64,000 nucleotides of DNA from Podocnemis expansa (taxonomy: Eukaryota > Chordata > Testudines > Podocnemididae), in contig ML682088.1 of NCBI GenBank assembly GCA_007922195.1, positions 3,179,110 through 3,243,109 of the forward strand, given 5' to 3'. Both the position numbers and the translations under genes were made by a program. Below the pieces are notes generated by a model. That model worked only from the letters and a program-made list of their open reading frames with translations. It did not search any database and had not been told where the DNA came from. Each line of letters opens with the position of its first letter. The stretch's first letter is position 1. Positions 34,839 to 46,298 of this stretch are shown in pieces.

Positions 34839-36387
34839 CAGAGGGGCAGCTGTGTTAGTCTGTATATAGCGAACAAAAGTCCTGTGACACCTTAAAGACT
34901 AATTTCTTTGGGCATAAGTTTTCATGGGCTGCAACGCACGTTGTCAGATGCGAGAAGTAGAAACTGCAGTTTCTACTACAGGCCTTTCCCTTTGCAAAAG
35001 AATAAATGGACACAAATCAGATATTAAAAAATGGTAACATCCATAAAACAGTAGGAGAGCACTTCACTCTCCCTGGGCACTCTGTAGCAGACTTGAAAGT
35101 GAGATTCTATTGTTTGATAATGGATTCCTTGGATACAGATGAGGGAGATGAGACACTGAAACAAACACTGGGTAAATTTGATTTCTTTTACTAACTCAAT
35201 TTATTTATTTACAACTAATTAGAATAAATCATCTTTTCTTCTTCTTTTTAATGTTCTAAAGCAAAAATAAAAAGATAGCAAAAGGTTTATTATACAAAAG
35301 TATAATTACAATTCCTAAACCTGTTCCTATTACTAAGCCCTTAATTGATACTGGGCTCCAATCAGTACTGGTAAGCATTATCCCTTATATTCACAAAACC
35401 ATGGCTTATTCATTTGATTCAGATACAGTTTTGATTCAGATTCAGGTGCAGTCTTATCCCAAGTGAGATGTTTCGTTCTCGACCTGTGAGCTTTCCGGAA
35501 GTTAGATTCATTACCGGGGAGGGAACTTCGGGTGATCAGTCTGGAGTTCGGCTATTAGATATGTGCCTCCTTAGACCTCCGGTTTGCATGGGCTTTTGCA
35601 GCCTTTTATCCCTGTTCCACAGCCCACTTTCAGTTTCCAGAAGGTACCATTCCTTTATTTTACCATATTTGGTATCCTTCGAAGAGCTATGCCACCACCC
35701 TCATTGGTTCTTAGACTGCTTACAGTTTTCTTGCTGACACTTATTATCTAGGCTAATTAAAATTGTCTTGTTGAGCAGACATGGTTTTGCAAATTAAGGT
35801 ACTATTGCTGCAATGGAAGTATGGTAACCACAGAGTAGAAACAGAACAAAAGTGGAACAACTGTGGTAACCACAAAGTAGAAGCCGAGCAAAAATGGAAC
35901 AAGAACAAAATTAGCAATTAAACTATTGTCTATCAAGCCTTATCTTTTAATTACAGATGGGTTTTATTGACATAAACTGTACCCCCCTATTGACGGAAAG
36001 TTACCATACTTCAACAAAAGAACTTCAAAAACAGACTTCAGCATGAAACCACAGAGCTGAAACTCATATGCATACCTGACACAATCAGACTGGATCTGAA
36101 CAGAGATTTGGAAAGGCTAGTTCATTGCAAAAAGCAGTTGTCCCTGTTCACACATTATCTGTTCTAATCAAGTGTTGTGAATGGCCTCATCTGCCCTAAC
36201 TGAATCGACTTTTTAAACACGCATCCCCCCCCTTGTAATGTTTCTCACCCTTGCAAATGGATACATTACTCTTAGCTGTAGTTTCCACTTCATGCACCTG
36301 ATGAAGTGGGTTGCAGCCCACAAAAGCGTATGCACAAAGAAATTTGTTAGTCTTTCAGGTGCCACAATACTTTTGGTGTCAACATTA
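34839..36387 (+). mobile_element. PLE copy (second subfamily) split by a solo LTR
   Basis: The short flanking repeat taaaatc lies at 34832-34838 and 36388-36394. The left end cagaggggcagctgtgttag is followed by an endonuclease piece (KRINGHKSDI, then VGEHFTLPGHSVADLKV) interrupted at 35099. It resumes at 35996 with the conserved tail up to about 36100, and the right terminal repeat ends near 36387. Its hammerhead-like segment (about 36296-36335) has CTGATGA but AAAA instead of GAAA. Confidence 0.75.
35100..35995 (-). mobile_element. Solo LTR of an endogenous retrovirus, 896 bp
   Basis: A 5-bp duplication gaaag flanks it (35095-35099, 35996-36000) inside the PLE frame. On the minus strand it begins CGTCAATAGG and ends AATCTCA; a canonical LTR is TG...CA, so the first base appears changed. 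A TATA-like ataaaag lies near 35603-35609 and AATAAA at 35286-35291, the right order for U3-R-U5. A 42-bp direct repeat in U3 (35822-35863, 35864-35905) resembles an enhancer duplication. No internal viral genes remain. Confidence 0.72.
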
Positions 36388-36693
36388 TAAAATCAAGCTG
36401 AAAGTAATGGAGAAGCAGGGAAAGCTCATTTGGTCTATTTGTCATATATGTTTTGTGAGCCAGGTTAGGGACTGGCTCGGGAGGACTTGGGGATGTTTTG
36501 TGCCTAAGAAGCACAATCAGGGAAGCTTCATGCTTTCAGTAAGGGCCATCCAACTCTGAAAAATACAGAGAAAGTTGGGGAGCTAGGAATGGCAATTAAG
36601 AACAATTTCAAAAGGGATAGCCATGTTAGTCTAGTCCAGTAAAAAAACAACAAGGAGTTGTGTGGCACTTGAAGACTAACAGATTTATTTTTT

Positions 36694-36734
36694 GCATGAG
36701 CTTTTGTGGGAGAAGATCCCACTTCCTCAGATGC
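36694..36734 (-). other. Hammerhead-like core, partner arm (GAAA changed)
   Basis: On the minus strand GCAT, CTGAGGA, GTGGGA/TCCCAC, then AAAA in place of GAAA, GCTC, ATGC. It is the inverted twin of 37294-37334, differing at the GAAA box. Confidence 0.65.
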
Positions 36735-37293
36735 TTCGAAGATGGGTGAACTTACAGAAGGGAATGAAACTAAATGCAAGGGGGTGTAAAACATAGGATC
36801 AGGTCATAAAGTAACAGCAAATCAGAACAGTTTACAGGCTCAAACCATGGTAAGCCTGAAGTCAAATTACCCTTTGTAATGGGAAAAGAACCCACAGTCT
36901 CGATTAAGTAATGCTTTCACAGAATTTAGCTTGCATATTAATTCAAGTTCAGCTGTTTCTCTTTGAAGTCTTGATGTCCCAGGTACATCTCTAACGACAG
37001 TCGCTAACAAATCCTCATCGAGTGATTAGGAAGATGGAAGTGCTCAGCAACTGGTTTCTTTGTTCTTTGATTTCTGATATCAGCTCTGTGCTCATTCAGT
37101 CTCTTATGGAGCGATCGTCCTGTTTGTCCAATATATAAGGTGTTGGGGCATTTCTTGCACATGATGGCATAGACCACATTAGTAGATGAGCCTGAAAACT
37201 GCTCTGATTTGCTGTTACTTTATGACCTGATCCTATGTTTTACCCCCCTTGCATTTAGTTTCATTCCCTTCTGTAAGTTCACCCATCTTCGAA

Positions 37294-37334
37294 GCATCTG
37301 AGGAAGTGGGATCTTCTCCCACGAAAGCTCATGC
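37294..37334 (+). ncRNA. Hammerhead-ribozyme-like motif, core intact
   Basis: GCAT (stem I, 37294-37297), CTGAGGA (37298-37304), stem II GTGGGA/TCCCAC closed by TCTTC (37306-37322), GAAA (37323-37326), GCTC (cleavage would follow UC), then ATGC (37331-37334) pairing with GCAT. Helix III can form only between two copies, through the self-complementary AGCT, as known for minimal PLE hammerheads. Activity is not shown. Confidence 0.65.
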
Positions 37335-38318
37335 AAAAAATAAATCTGTTAGTCTTAATTGAGAACAATCCTTTCACAGGTGAGGAGCAGAAATAAAGTT
37401 TGTGTTGGCATGGGATGAATAAACAGCATGAAAGGAGATGACCGGCAGATTAAAGTCAAAACAGTCCAGGGAGGAAGACCAGATTGCTACAGTATTGCAG
37501 TTGTCCAGTGCCGGTCAGATCTGAACTGTAGTGGCACAGCAGCACAGGAGTGAATGCACAGATCCTTTCCCACTCTCCTGCTTCTAGCTGATGTTATCTG
37601 TTAACAAATCCCAGAAGACAGACCTCAGTGCTTGAAGGAAACAAGTTCCCTAAACAGAAGTTAAGGCACGCAGTATGTTCTTGGCTCCAAACTTTGAAGA
37701 CAGTGGTAAAGGGATAATGGCGTAGAGCAATGTGAAGAAGGTGGCGGCAGATACACAGCATGTTTGCAAAAGGTCTCTTAAATATATGATTATATAGTTG
37801 TTTTAGTTAGCAGAAATAGCTGATGGTGTATTTTTATGGAAAGGATACTCAATGACAGAGTGAGGAAGAGAAAAGCATTTCTTGTTTAAGATAGGGAAGT
37901 GAGTAAAGGAAAAGGAAATGCAAGAGGGGAGAAACATAAGCAGCTGAAAGAACACTGAGGCAGGAGACAACAAGATGAAAAGCTTTGCCTTCATTATCCA
38001 TTGTCTTCAACTGCACAACCGCCAGTACACCTCTCTCAGTGGGAGAAATATTGCAGAACAGCAGTCAGTGTTTTCACAGCTGTGACATTTTTGATGTGCT
38101 TGTGGCAACATTAAGGTGCTAAATCACCAGTGCTGTGTACACCTTTGCTTTCACCAGTGGAGACAGTGGTGAAGCTACTGGAATATTATGGAGAAAGGTG
38201 AGTGGAGACAGCCAAAATGGAAAACAAAAATGGAATGCCATGCAAGAAAAAAGAGGGGAAAACCCAGAGTTCAAACTTCTAAGGCGAGGGCTTTCTGATG
38301 GATCAGGAAGTTGTAAAG

Positions 38319-38510
38319 CAGAGGTCTCAAACTCAAATCACCACGAGGGCCACATGAGGACTAGTAGAGGGCCGCATGAGGACTGGTACATTAGCCCAAG
38401 GGCCGCACCACTGAAACCTTTCCACACAACAATATTGCAAATATCAGTAACAGTAATGTTGTTGGAGGTCACAGGAAATAGCTTTAGGGGCCGCATGTTT
38501 GCAACCCCTG
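38319..38510. mobile_element. hAT-type MITE, 192 bp
   Basis: A perfect 8-bp duplication ttgtaaag lies at 38311-38318 and 38511-38518. The ends cagaggtctcaaact and gtttgcaacccctg are imperfectly inverted. Inside are gagggccacatgagg and ggggccgcatg. Confidence 0.88.
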
Positions 38511-41154
38511 TTGTAAAGGATCCTCTCAGCTGCTGCTGCTGTTTGCTGCCTGGAGTGATGGACAGAGAGTCTACCAAGTCAGATACTTTGAGTACTTCGC
38601 ACTTGGTGGAAGAGTGTGGGGGCTAAAAGCTTCTGTGCCCCCGTGGGTAACTCTACTTGTTGCTTTGGGGAAGGAGGCCCGAACATCCAACGGTTCCTAA
38701 AGTCAGCTTCCTGTGACCTGCTCAGAGATGCTGTTCCCCATCCAGAGGGACTGTTGGAAGAAAACAGACTTGTAACCTCTACGACTGTATCAAAAATACA
38801 CAGTCCAATCTTGCCTCCTTTGTGCCCTTAGAATGCCCACTGAAGTCAATAACAGTTTTGGTTATGCTTGGTATTCATTGGTATCTATGACAACATAAAC
38901 AGCAGATAAATCCCTGTATTAACAATTCGTTATTAGCAACCAAAGTGCTCCACAAAAGACATTGTCTTGGAAGGCTGTCTTGAAATAGATTTTATTGAAC
39001 CTTGGTTTTCTCATCCAACATATTTAAGTGCATTTTGAAAGAACTGATGCAAATGACATTGGATGTCATGCTGCAGAAGTTAATGGGAATTTTGCTATTA
39101 ATTTCAGTGGGGCCAGGATTTCACCAGAAGGGTTATCGTGAAGGTTAGAAAAAGACAATAACAGAATCAACACATGGAATTTTGCAAAGGGTATTGGGAA
39201 TATAAAATTAATGAAAAGGAGTTTTAAAAGACCTCAGGGCTCTCAAACATTTCAGCACTTTAGGGCCAATTTCTGTAGCAAAAGAAGAGAATTATGGGAT
39301 GTGACACCTCTGAATGAATTGTGGCCTATTTGCATCTGTTAAATGTGTGAATTCCACCACACAAAATACTTTGCTGCAATTCCAGAAGGCTGAGCATCCC
39401 ATCATTCCAATGCAAGGATATTTATCTAGGTGTTTTGATATTCTTGGATGCAGAAATGGAAAAACAAATCACACAGAGGTATACAATAGCAGAAAGTCAC
39501 ATCTATCATAGCCAAGGAGCAGTTTCTCCAGAGAAGCATTAGGAAAAGATTAGAATTTGTGCAAATGACTCCACATAAAGCAGCGCTGACACAAGAAATT
39601 TAACTTCTGAATTCTCCAACTAGCATTGACTCTAGTGGGATGTCAACCAACCATTTTTGACCAGGGCAACCTTTATGCTGAAGGAGAAGATACTGGGTAG
39701 GTATCATGTGTATCCAGCCCGTAACTTGTCCAGTTGTACAGGCTTTTGAATCACTCATATTTCTTTGAGTGAGAGAGAGAATGAAACTGATGGTTCACAC
39801 CAGGGGCGTTGCTGGATACCAAAAAGACACGGGGCACAGGCCCCCAGGCTCCGTCTGTGCTAGACGCCACCCCGTCACAGGATCCACCCCCAACAGGCCC
39901 TACCCCTATGTGGGGCCCGACTTGAAACTGGAATTCACATGAAATATTTTGAAGTGGGGAAGTTTCACATGAAATGGAAATTTTGGAAACATGGAGATGT
40001 GATGTTTCTGAAAGGAAATATGCTCCCTGGGGCCATGCCAGCTGGTGACTAAAATTGAAGTTGTCAGTTTCTAGTCAGCAGCTGTCCAAGTATCAGTGCA
40101 CTGACCATGTAGATTACCATGGATTATCCTGGTCCAGAGTGTTTAGCCTCTGTACCACTCTGCCACCACACAGAGGCCCCATGCCATGTTGTGATACAAC
40201 AACTCCTTCATACCCCTCTGCATTAAAATTGTAAAATGAGCAATCATTCACCTCCAGTCTTCCCTACAAATGAATCAAGGTGCTGGCAATATACTCTTAA
40301 AAGCTCACAGACCATGTGAGAAGGACATATAAAAATTCTTCTCCTCTGAGAAGTCATATCATTCCCTCTCCCCTACAGGTTTCTGTTACTAAACATCAGG
40401 AGTCAGGGAGATCAGAAAATAGGAGTGAGAAGGAGGGTGGTGGATCAGACCATCCCTGGGATCTCCAGTCAACTTGTTTAGGTTCTCCAGGTACTGGAGA
40501 AGTGGATGGCATCTGGGAGATGACACCCTGCTGACCCATGCTGAAGACACCTATTGCTGCAGTTCTCAAGCTTTTAAAATAGAGCCCACGCCTCCCCTGA
40601 ATTTTGCTGTAATGCTTGCCCTCCTCTTTGAGTGGCAGCATGCGATTGTGGAGCAGGGGAGTGGAGGGATGGCAGCACAGCAGCTGCAATTTGCCATGCT
40701 GGGGCGCTTATGCCACAGGGCAGGAAATTTAAAAAGACTCTGACCCTCTCCCAGCTTCCAGATGTATTCTACCAGTTAGGGGAAGTTGGGGAACTCATGA
40801 GGCAAGGAGGCAGGCTGGCTGGGACTGCCAGTGCGGTGCTGCGAAGAGGGTCACACCAAACTGGCAGACCCAGCCAGCCAGCCTGGCTGCCTGCCTTCTG
40901 CCTCCCCTGCAAACAGCCAAAGAGAGGACAACGAAGTGAACTGAAAACAAGGCAGACAAGACTCCTGCAGTATTCTTCCCGCCCTGCCCTTAGTTCCTGC
41001 CAAAGCAGAGAGGACTTAGCAGCAAAAACTGAGTAAGCCTACTCTTACAGGAAAGGCAGAGCCCAAACCAAAAATACAGCATTGCTGGGACCACGCTATC
41101 CAATGCAAAATAGACAACCTTACAGGAATTTACAATAAAGCACAGCAAGAAGAT

Positions 41155-41372
41155 AATATAAAACAAGGAAGGCAGCTAGTGGCACTTTCAGAGTAACAAA
41201 TTTATTTATTACTAGAGCTTTAGTGGGTGAAATCCCACTCTGTCAGACACTTGAAAATGGTTTCCAAAATGGGATTTGGCTTATGTGATAAATAAATATG
41301 TTACTCTTTAAAAGTACCACAGGACTCTTTTCTATTTTTACTGAATTAGACTAACATGGCTAGCTCCCTGGA
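41155..41372. repeat. PLE terminal palindrome inside the hAT interval
   Basis: gtggcactttcagagtaaca...taaatttatttattacta is followed by its inverse (ataaataaatatgttac... then gtaccacaggactc) and gactaacatggctagctcc. Hammerhead boxes are degraded. Confidence 0.7.
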
Positions 41373-43419
41373 ACTTTTCAGTAAAAGGATGGTTAACTTT
41401 GTGGCATGCTGCCTGGTAGGTGTATTTATGCTGTGAATAATTCATAGGAGGGCAAAACTGAAGAGCAGAATATATAGTATTTCCAGTCTGAAGAGTGGCC
41501 ATGTGACAATGGCACTCACTCAAAGTGTCTGCTTTTCAGGGTATTTGTTTTCTTTTGATGCAAAAGTAAGTTTTATTGTTTGTATTCCTGTTTGCCCTGC
41601 AGAGGAAACTCCAATTGGATAGAAGGTGTTGGATTCTTTTCTCTCTTGGTCATCATTGACAAAATATTCCTACATACATTCTCTATGCAACCGAATGCAA
41701 TGGGACTGTTTACTTGTGTAAAGCCCCCTACCAACCCTCCCCGCCAGCTCCCAAGCCCCTTCTGACCCCATTAGTTCTCCTTCCCAGATTGACAGGCTCT
41801 CCACAGTGTGCATAGACTTCACCTGGCTTCCATACAAACCTGTGCCCTGGGCTATTCCCCCTTCTTGCTCTCTGCTCGCTTGGCTCCCTATGGCTGCAAC
41901 TCACCCCCACCCCACCTGAGTCTAAGTTGGATCCTCCATTTTTTTTTAATTTTCAGGGTTTTTTTTGCATCTTTAGAATTATTTGCTAAATTAAAGCACA
42001 GGTGCAACTGCATTTACCCGCCTACTGAATGTTACTGGGTACCGCTAGCACATGTGCCACTAGCCACTGAATTTGAAAGCCATGGGCCTACTCAAGCTAG
42101 GTGTGACTCAAAGCAGAATTTGGCCTGTGCTGTATGAGAAAGAGAGAAGAACAGAATCCAGCTACTTTCAGATCTGAGGAGTGGCAGTGGGGTTACAAAG
42201 AGAAAAATAAGTTATTTGTTATCTGAGCAACTTTGATACTGGAGAAGATGCTCAAGAGACACCAGTTTAAATCCAGAATGCTCTTTCTGAGGTTAATTTC
42301 AGGAGTTCTATTGTAACTCAAACTATATAAACTGGCAAAGTATTTGGCTTCCAGTTTGGAAGTGGTCAAAAGAGCCAGTCTTCATATTTGAAACTTTTAC
42401 TAAAAGGCTACATCAATAAAAAGCATTATTCCACTGTGGCTTTTTCAACACAGGCCCAAAAGTGACATAACTTATGCAGACTTGTCAATTCTTGCAAATT
42501 TATCATGAGCGACGTCATTGGTAGGTAAAGCCTCACTCATGATCTCCCAACAGAACTCTCAAATCTCAGGATTGTAGTTTGCTCTTTTCTTTCTGGGGTG
42601 GCTCCTTCTGTTTGCTTTAATCAGAGATGTCTGCATTGTTTGGCCAGTTAGATGGTAATTGTGCTTCAAGACAGACTGGCCCCTTCACAAACACACACCC
42701 CTCATTCACACATTTAAATGACCATACACAGCATATGCCTAAACCAGGTTTCATCAAGTATACAAAATGGAGTACAGTACAATGTTTAAGCAGGAGTTCC
42801 AAACTGACAATATGGAGTCTTGTTGGACATTGGTTATAATGCCTATTACTCAGGGTTACAGAATTATTTTACTTATGACACTAAAGGATGTATACACAAC
42901 ATTAACTAACATGTACTTGAAAGGTAAATACAATTAATTATCTCTGTCCCCCCCATCATCTGTCCGAGCCCCACATCTCCAGTCACTCTCTGCTTAATGT
43001 AAAAGAATCCCACACACAAGAGAGCCCTGGAGGACCAGGGCAGCACCATGGTCTGGACATGGGGTGAAGGCAGAACACCCTGGGTTGGCTCCCCAGCCTC
43101 ACCCCATGGGCTGTGGGGTGCTCCCTGGCCAGGGCTGCATCACAGCAGCCTGGCCACCAACCTGACCCCCAGAGCCCCAAGGCTCAGGGATGGTCCCTGG
43201 CTCAGCAGCCTTCTGCTGGCCTGACGCTGGCCCCGACAGAGGCTGAGGAGCATCCCTTGGCCCACCCTGGGGCTAAGGTGAGGGGCTCCATTCCCACACC
43301 ACCCACCCTAGGGGCCATAGGCCATGGGGGGGGGTTGCCCCTGCAGGCAATGGGGAGACACTCATGGACTCAGCAACCATGGGTGGCATGCCCCCAGCCC
43401 AGGGGTACCCCCCACCAAT

Positions 43420-43690
43420 CCTAGCTGGGCCCCAGAGGCCTATGGATACCCCCCCATCCCACCCAGGGCCCAAAAACAAAGGGGTAGCCCCGAGTCCCCA
43501 TGGGCCCCAGAGGCCTAGTGACACCCCCACCAGCTTTACATGGGCCCCTGCATTTGGGGGACACCCCTGCCCATCCCACATGGGGCCTGGAGGCTTACTG
43601 GCACCCCCCCACAGCCCCACCCGCCAAAGACCTGGGGGGAATCCCTCCACCTGACTTGGGGCCCAGAGACCCAGAGACTAATTCCTTGCT
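43420..43690. repeat. GC-rich minisatellite
   Basis: Units of about 60 bp repeat tgggccccagaggcctatgg followed by cacccccccatcccac-type text. Long open frames on both strands here are compositional. Confidence 0.6.
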
Positions 43691-44299
43691 CCTCCCCCCC
43701 CCAGGCCTGGAGCCCATGCAGGGAAGTCCCCCTTGGCCCCAGTCAGCCTTTTCTTTTCCCCCTGCCTGACGGGGGCCTCCAGTCCCCCTACAAACACACT
43801 GCCCCCCCACCCCAGTACCTGCCTGCTCAGTCCTGGGGTGGGCCGGTAGTGCTGGAGCTGCCGGAGCTGCCGGGAGGCAGAGAGGAAACTTTGACTCTCC
43901 CTTGCCCCCTCACCTCTCTGAGCCAGTGGGCAGCGGAGGGGCAGCAGCAGTACAGAGGCTCAGCAGCCTCTCACCCTGCGCTGCCCGGGGTTGATCCGCT
44001 CTCCCCACGCCAGCACCCAGGGCCCAGAAAAAAAAATTCGGGGCACAGCGGGGGGAGATTCAGGGCACAAGCCCCAGAGTGCCCAGTGCCAGCAACGCCC
44101 CTGGTTCACAATCTTTTGTATGGAAATGGAAGCCTGAAGTGTCTTTAATAGGAATGAAACCAATCGAATTATATAGAAATAACTGTGAAAGCCTACAGAA
44201 TTCAATAGTTATTACATAGGTGTTATAAATCATTCCACAGAATTTGAAAGTGAATTATCTCCCCATTATAGAAGCCTAGAGAACGGTTCAAAAGAATTG

Positions 44300-44338
44300 A
44301 TAAATAAATAAATAAAATTTATTTATTTATTTATTTTT
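44300..44338. repeat. Microsatellite (AAAT)n/(ATTT)n, palindromic
   Basis: taaataaataaataaa runs straight into its own reverse complement atttatttatttattt. Confidence 0.9.
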
Positions 44339-46197
44339 AACATTCCACATCACGATGAACTCAGTAGCAGCATAAGCACTATCTCTGAGTGGGATGCTGG
44401 AAGCTGGTGAGAATATTAGTATGGTTTTCTTGGGATCTCTTTCCCTGCAAGACAGGCACATTTTTTGAAATCTTGAAATGTTTGCAGCACAAAGAGTCAA
44501 TCCCCAGTCAGTTTTAATGAAGAGATCCATGAAGGAGGATAATGGAGCAGACATAATAGGGAATAATGGGGAGCCAGCTGAGTTAGGCTGGAGGGGCTGA
44601 AGTAGTGGTTTGTCTGGGAGAGAATAGGACAGGGTGCAACATCATATAATCTATAAGCAGAGGCAGAAAAGGCTTGTTTGCATCAATATAGCAAGATAGC
44701 AGTGGTATTCTTCTAGGATGAGGAGAAGCAAAGCACACTTATTTTTATTTAATACACATTTCATTTTTAAAATGAGGTCACTGCAGGTTGTTGGTGAGAA
44801 ATGGAAGGAACAAGGGAGGAAAGTGGAATGAGACTGTCATATTCTTGTGCTGTTCAGTGCAGTCAGGAGGTTGAGAAATATTCTGACAGTAGTCCTATAT
44901 TTTGACTGGATCAGTCTCCACTTCCATGAATCAAAGATAATAAATGTAGTATTTATAACATCACAACCATCCCCCTTAAATAACTCCAGTAGCAGTAAGA
45001 TTTTGGAATAAGGGGGAAAAAATTCACACCAGCGTCCCACAGGTTAAGCCTCTAACACATACAAGTCTACTAAAGCAATTTACCATCTGTTTTTTCCTCA
45101 AGACTGACCATAAGCTTCATGAGACAGACGGAAAACAGGCCTCCTGACCAAACTTTGAATCCAGAAGAATACAGCCATGCATAACCTTCATCCCTTTTTT
45201 TTTTACTTCCACTTTAATGGTCAAAAATTCTTTCCAGTGCAAAGGAGTGAAAAAGCCCAAAGGGCCAATGCATTTCAATTATACTCTACTATGCGTCCCC
45301 CCCACCCCTCCATCAAGGCTCTAGTCCTCTTCTTCAGCACCCTCAGTATGGATCTGATCCAAAAGACATTGACATCAATGGAAAAACTCTCACAGACTTC
45401 AGTGGAGCAGGAACAGGCATGTGATTGGCCCTATGGTACCTACATCTTAGACAACCAGTGTCTCCACACACCTCTGAGAAGGTTGTCACCAGCAGTGACA
45501 ATGAAGTTGACAGAAGCAAGGATGAAACTCACTGGAGTCAGCAGTAAGGCATTCTCAGCGAAGGACTTTAGGCTGCAGACCCCCCTTCTCATGGATATGC
45601 TAATCCAGAGTTCTTGTTACATTCCAACCACAATGCAAAACTCACCTTCATATATAAGCTCACTATAGTTAGCTGCTAAATCACATTCAAGATCTCCTCC
45701 GTAGACTAGCTACAAAATCATACAGGTGATGGGCATGTTAAAAATGTGTAGATTTCATGTGTAAACCCATGAAATTCTATAAATAAAATATCCCAATTCA
45801 ATTTCTTATGAGAGCCATTGCTTCCATCACCCCCATTTCACAACCATTTGTATTCAACACAGCTACTCTGCAAGTGTCTCTAAAACTTCCCAAGAGATCT
45901 ATCATACCATTCCTACTTTCTTTGGGTTTCTAAAGTTAATTTATATCAATTTTTCAACACCTTCAGACATTTTCTTTAATCAATTTACTGCAGATATAGC
46001 CAATTATTTAAGGTAAAATATAGCCAGATCATTTCACCACAACTAGAAGTGTGATTTATCATCATCTTAAGTATATTCAATTAGGGCTCATTAAAGTCAA
46101 TGGCAAAACTACCATTCAGTGAAAGGAGGATCAAGCCCTTAATTCACAATCTTGTAGAAACAGAGAACATGGTAATGGAAAGGATTGAAATACATAC

Positions 46198-46298
46198 GGG
46201 ATTCCAATTTCAAACAGATTATTCTGAATAAGTTGCTTTCCAAGCATAATGATGCTCAGCTGAATACAGAGTTCCATTAGACAGCCTCCTGGAGCACA
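46198..46298 (-). CDS. ANO2: ANO2 exon E: TM6 with calcium-site residues
   Basis: The exon is 101 bp, 33 codons plus two bases. It reads [20 protein letters not shown] and then [13 protein letters not shown]. The first N of NNLFE and its E match the TM6 calcium ligands of ANO1 (N650 and E654). The acceptor is caattacag and the donor is CCC|GTATGT at 46192-46197. The last two bases CC join the G of exon F to make Pro, giving GIPKLK across the junction. Confidence 0.97.

Larger units (their letters stand above)
36607..37361 (-). mobile_element. PLE copy with endonuclease remnant and inverted termini
   Basis: agaacaat flanks it (36599-36606, 37362-37369). The plus-reading terminal repeat 36607-36850 and the minus-reading 37190-37361 are inverted to each other. 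Between them, 36950-37190 on the minus strand carries an endonuclease remnant with YIGQTGRSLHKRL and VAEHFHLPNHS. RT is absent. Confidence 0.8.
39801..44103. mobile_element. Interval bounded by hAT-like termini, 4.3 kb
   Basis: It starts caggggcgttgctgg and ends ccagcaacgcccctg, an exact 15-bp inverted pair. Flanking gttcacac (39793-39800) and gttcacaa (44104-44111) match at 7 of 8. The interior is GC-rich near both ends, with a PLE terminal palindrome (41155-41372) and a minisatellite (43420-43690). No transposase was recognised. Either one large non-autonomous element or a short one enlarged by later insertions would fit. Confidence 0.72.
27610..46197 (-). other. ANO2 intron E-F (18.6 kb, largest)
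   Basis: It carries the densest set of insertions: a hAT at 30869-31434, PLEs at 31911-33525, 34839-36387 and 36607-37361, a hAT MITE at 38319-38510, and a 4.3-kb hAT-bounded interval at 39801-44103. In 27640-30860, 37370-38310, 38520-39790 and 44340-46190 I see no gene or clear element. Confidence 0.85.

Noticed and set aside
43540..44148. 202-codon open frame and overlapping frames on both strands
   Set aside because: They come from GC-rich tandem units at the end of the 39801-44103 element; there is no conserved motif.
45177..45668. 163-codon open frame on the plus strand
   Set aside because: There is no recognisable domain, it is unsupported by neighbouring exon-like signals, and its composition is like the surrounding intron.
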